Notes under the pieces: generated by a model
Told to the model about the DNA's origin: nothing
Seen by the model: the letters and a program-made list of their open reading frames with translations, nothing else
Database searches by the model: none
Source of the DNA: a virus
Strand: one strand, 5' to 3'
IMG/VR virus record: IMGVR_UViG_3300008470_000158
Coordinates: 1 to 21,022 of that record
DNA length: 21,022 nucleotides
Program-made: the position numbers and the translations under genes
In this document: piece after piece, positions 19,336 to 21,022 of the stretch
How positions within the stretch are numbered: position 1 is the first letter of the stretch
How the letters are laid out: every line of letters begins with the position of its first letter

Positions 19336-21022
19336 GGTTGTCAATTTAATCTTTAAGCTCAAGGGCGTTTCGGCGATAAGTTCGGGGCTGAAGAAAATAG
19401 GTGCTGGTCTTGGCAAACTCGGCGGCGCGTTTAAGGTGATGGCTAAGATCGGGGCGGGCGCTCTTGCTGGCCTTGGTGCCGCTGCTGGGCTTCTTGCAGT
19501 TACGATCAAAAAAGCGTTCCTTTTCGAAACGCTGACAACTCAGATAAAGGTTTTGGTCGGGTCGGCAAAGGCCGCAAAAACTGCGTTTAAAGACCTTAAG
19601 GAGTTTTCAGCAAGCACCCCGTTTGAATTGCCCGGCATTGTTGACGCATTCCTTCAGCTGAAGAACTTTACAGGGGCCGCACTTAGCACCCGCGCAGGTC
19701 TTGAGCTTGTCGGCGATGCGGCGGCTGCGCGTGGAAAGGACTTCAAAGAGGTGGCGTTCTGGGTGGGCCGTCTTTACAGCTCGCTTAAAAACAAAGGCCC
19801 AATTCTTGACTCGGTTGGCGCTCTTGAGCGTCTCGGAATTGTTGGCGGCGAGGTTCGCGGAGATTTGCAGGCTCTAGTTGATTCGGGTGCAGATCTTGAG
19901 ACATCGTGGGGCCTTGTTGAGAACTCCCTGAAGAGGTTTGAAGGCGGCATGAAAGAGCTGTCTCAAACAGGATCAGGTCTAATCTCCACCCTTAAAGACA
20001 ACTGGTCAATCGCAGTCGCAACATTCGGAGAGGCGTTTATGGATTCCGCGAAGGGCGGAATTCAAACGATGATCGACACTATTAAAAAGCTCGTTGATGA
20101 CGGGTCTATTGCGGCATGGGCGGAACAGGCAAAGAGTGCGCTTGATGCCGTTGTTGAGACCATTAAGATTATCAGAGGAGGCGGCAAAGGCCGCGAGCGC
20201 ATCTTGTTCGCCGTTGCTGACGTGATTAAGTCGGCGCTGATTGACGCCGCCAATGCCGCCGTCGAGCTGATGTTTAAAGCCGCCCCGATTATCGGCGAGG
20301 CAATCGCGTCGGGATTCAAATCAATAGTCGAAAAAGATTTGGCGCAAAAGGGGGCGAGGGCGCAATCGACAAGGGAGGTTAACGCCGCGAACCCGCTTGT
20401 TGCGCACACTGGATTTTTGGGAGTTCCAACCAAGGCCGAACGTGCGGCAAACAAGGAAATATTCAAGCGTCGGGATGCGCTGATAAAAGAAGCGACCGCC
20501 ACAAAGATGGCCGCGTGGGAACAGAATAGATATAAAACAATAACTGAAAAGCTCGCATTATCAACCTCAAGAACCGGAGAGTCGCTGTCCGAACTTGTGG
20601 CTGCCATAAAGGCATATCCCAACGATTCCGCCAACCACCTTGTTAGGATGGCAGATGTTGCCGCTGCACAGATTGGCGGTGCGGGGGAGGTGGTCGCAAG
20701 AAGCATAACCGATCTTGCCGACGACATCGAAAAAGCGGCAAGCAAGACGCAAGGCCCAAGTTTCTCGGGGTCTGGCGCTCCATTCCTCGACCTTGTAAAC
20801 AAGATATTTGTTCTGGGCGCAGGCAAGGGCGGCTTCCAAAAACAGCAGCTCGAAAACCTTAAATCGACCATAGGTGAGCGCGAGAGAATGGCGCAAGAGT
20901 TTCCGCGCTTGGGGTTCGCTTCAAAATCAGTTACCGACGAAACTGCAAAACTCGCAATACAATACAGACTTTTACAAAACGCTCTTTCGGGGTCCGAGTC
21001 TGGCATAGCAACTCTAATAAAA
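19325..21022 (+). CDS. Tape measure protein, N-terminal part (runs off the window end)
   Basis: The frame from ATG 19325 stays open for 566 codons to the last base. The N-terminus MANKVVNLIFKLKGVSAISS, the Gly/Ala/Leu hydrophobic stretch (residues about 25-65), KTAFKDLKEFSASTPFELPG and long alternating helices with coiled-coil character are typical of siphovirus tape measures, which set tail length and help DNA ejection. The start overlaps the chaperone-like gene by 11 nt. Another possible membrane helix lies near residues 315-335 (AANAAVELMFKAAPIIGEAI). The C-terminus lies beyond this window. Confidence 0.85.
   Translation, partial: MANKVVNLIFKLKGVSAISSGLKKIGAGLGKLGGAFKVMAKIGAGALAGLGAAAGLLAVTIKKAFLFETLTTQIKVLVGSAKAAKTAFKDLKEFSASTPFELPGIVDAFLQLKNFTGAALSTRAGLELVGDAAAARGKDFKEVAFWVGRLYSSLKNKGPILDSVGALERLGIVGGEVRGDLQALVDSGADLETSWGLVENSLKRFEGGMKELSQTGSGLISTLKDNWSIAVATFGEAFMDSAKGGIQTMIDTIKKLVDDGSIAAWAEQAKSALDAVVETIKIIRGGGKGRERILFAVADVIKSALIDAANAAVELMFKAAPIIGEAIASGFKSIVEKDLAQKGARAQSTREVNAANPLVAHTGFLGVPTKAERAANKEIFKRRDALIKEATATKMAAWEQNRYKTITEKLALSTSRTGESLSELVAAIKAYPNDSANHLVRMADVAAAQIGGAGEVVARSITDLADDIEKAASKTQGPSFSGSGAPFLDLVNKIFVLGAGKGGFQKQQLENLKSTIGERERMAQEFPRLGFASKSVTDETAKLAIQYRLLQNALSGSESGIATLIK

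Noticed and set aside
20062-21006. 314-codon antisense open frame inside the tape measure gene
   Set aside because: It is Ala/Ser-rich and low in information, has no convincing ribosome site or domain, and is not codon-aligned with the sense gene. The sense tape measure frame is clearly real. Unlike the MuF antisense gene it shows no enzyme motifs.

Overview
The window is part of a tailed dsDNA bacteriophage or prophage genome with siphovirus-like gene order. It reads small early genes, replication initiator, RusA, TerS, TerL, portal, scaffold, major capsid, cement/head genes, MuF, tail completion genes, tube proteins, chaperone-like gene and tape measure. Strong AGGAG/GGAGG ribosome sites and tightly overlapping starts and stops point to a bacterial host. 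Nothing in the sequence fixes the host taxon. No integrase, attachment site, lysis gene, tRNA or CRISPR array is visible.

Layout. Positions 1-2975 hold small plus-strand genes around a phage replisome-organizer protein, apparently started at a non-AUG codon, and a RusA-like Holliday junction resolvase. Positions 2978-5912 encode the terminase subunits. Positions 5909-7249 are a leftward accessory module of five small genes, including a Cys-rich protein and a small HTH protein, with a palindrome in its likely promoter. From 7475 to the window end runs the rightward morphogenesis block. It is interrupted only by a leftward gene for a small protein resembling the RNA polymerase alpha C-terminal domain (12752-13030).

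The most striking content is a pair of inteins, one in TerL (3981-4970, at Walker B) and one in the MuF head protein (13879-14697, at the HPxCxH motif). Each carries a homing-endonuclease-like gene that is NOT in the intein reading frame. In TerL an HNH/zinc-finger endonuclease lies in the +1 frame of the same strand (4102-4884). In MuF a Vsr-like (EDxHD-type) endonuclease lies on the opposite strand, codon-aligned with the intein (13942-14637). Both host frames stay open throughout. Each nested gene has its own Shine-Dalgarno sequence and a candidate promoter inside the intein boundaries. Each intein therefore looks like a compact cassette: a protein-splicing element in one frame and its mobility enzyme in another.

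Other points to check are an 18-nt motif shared by the portal and second tube-gene upstream regions, tandem tube-protein paralogs of which one has a carbohydrate-binding-like insertion, an in-frame amber codon between two tail genes, and signal-peptide-bearing proteins among the virion genes. All family assignments come from reading motifs by eye. No database search was run.
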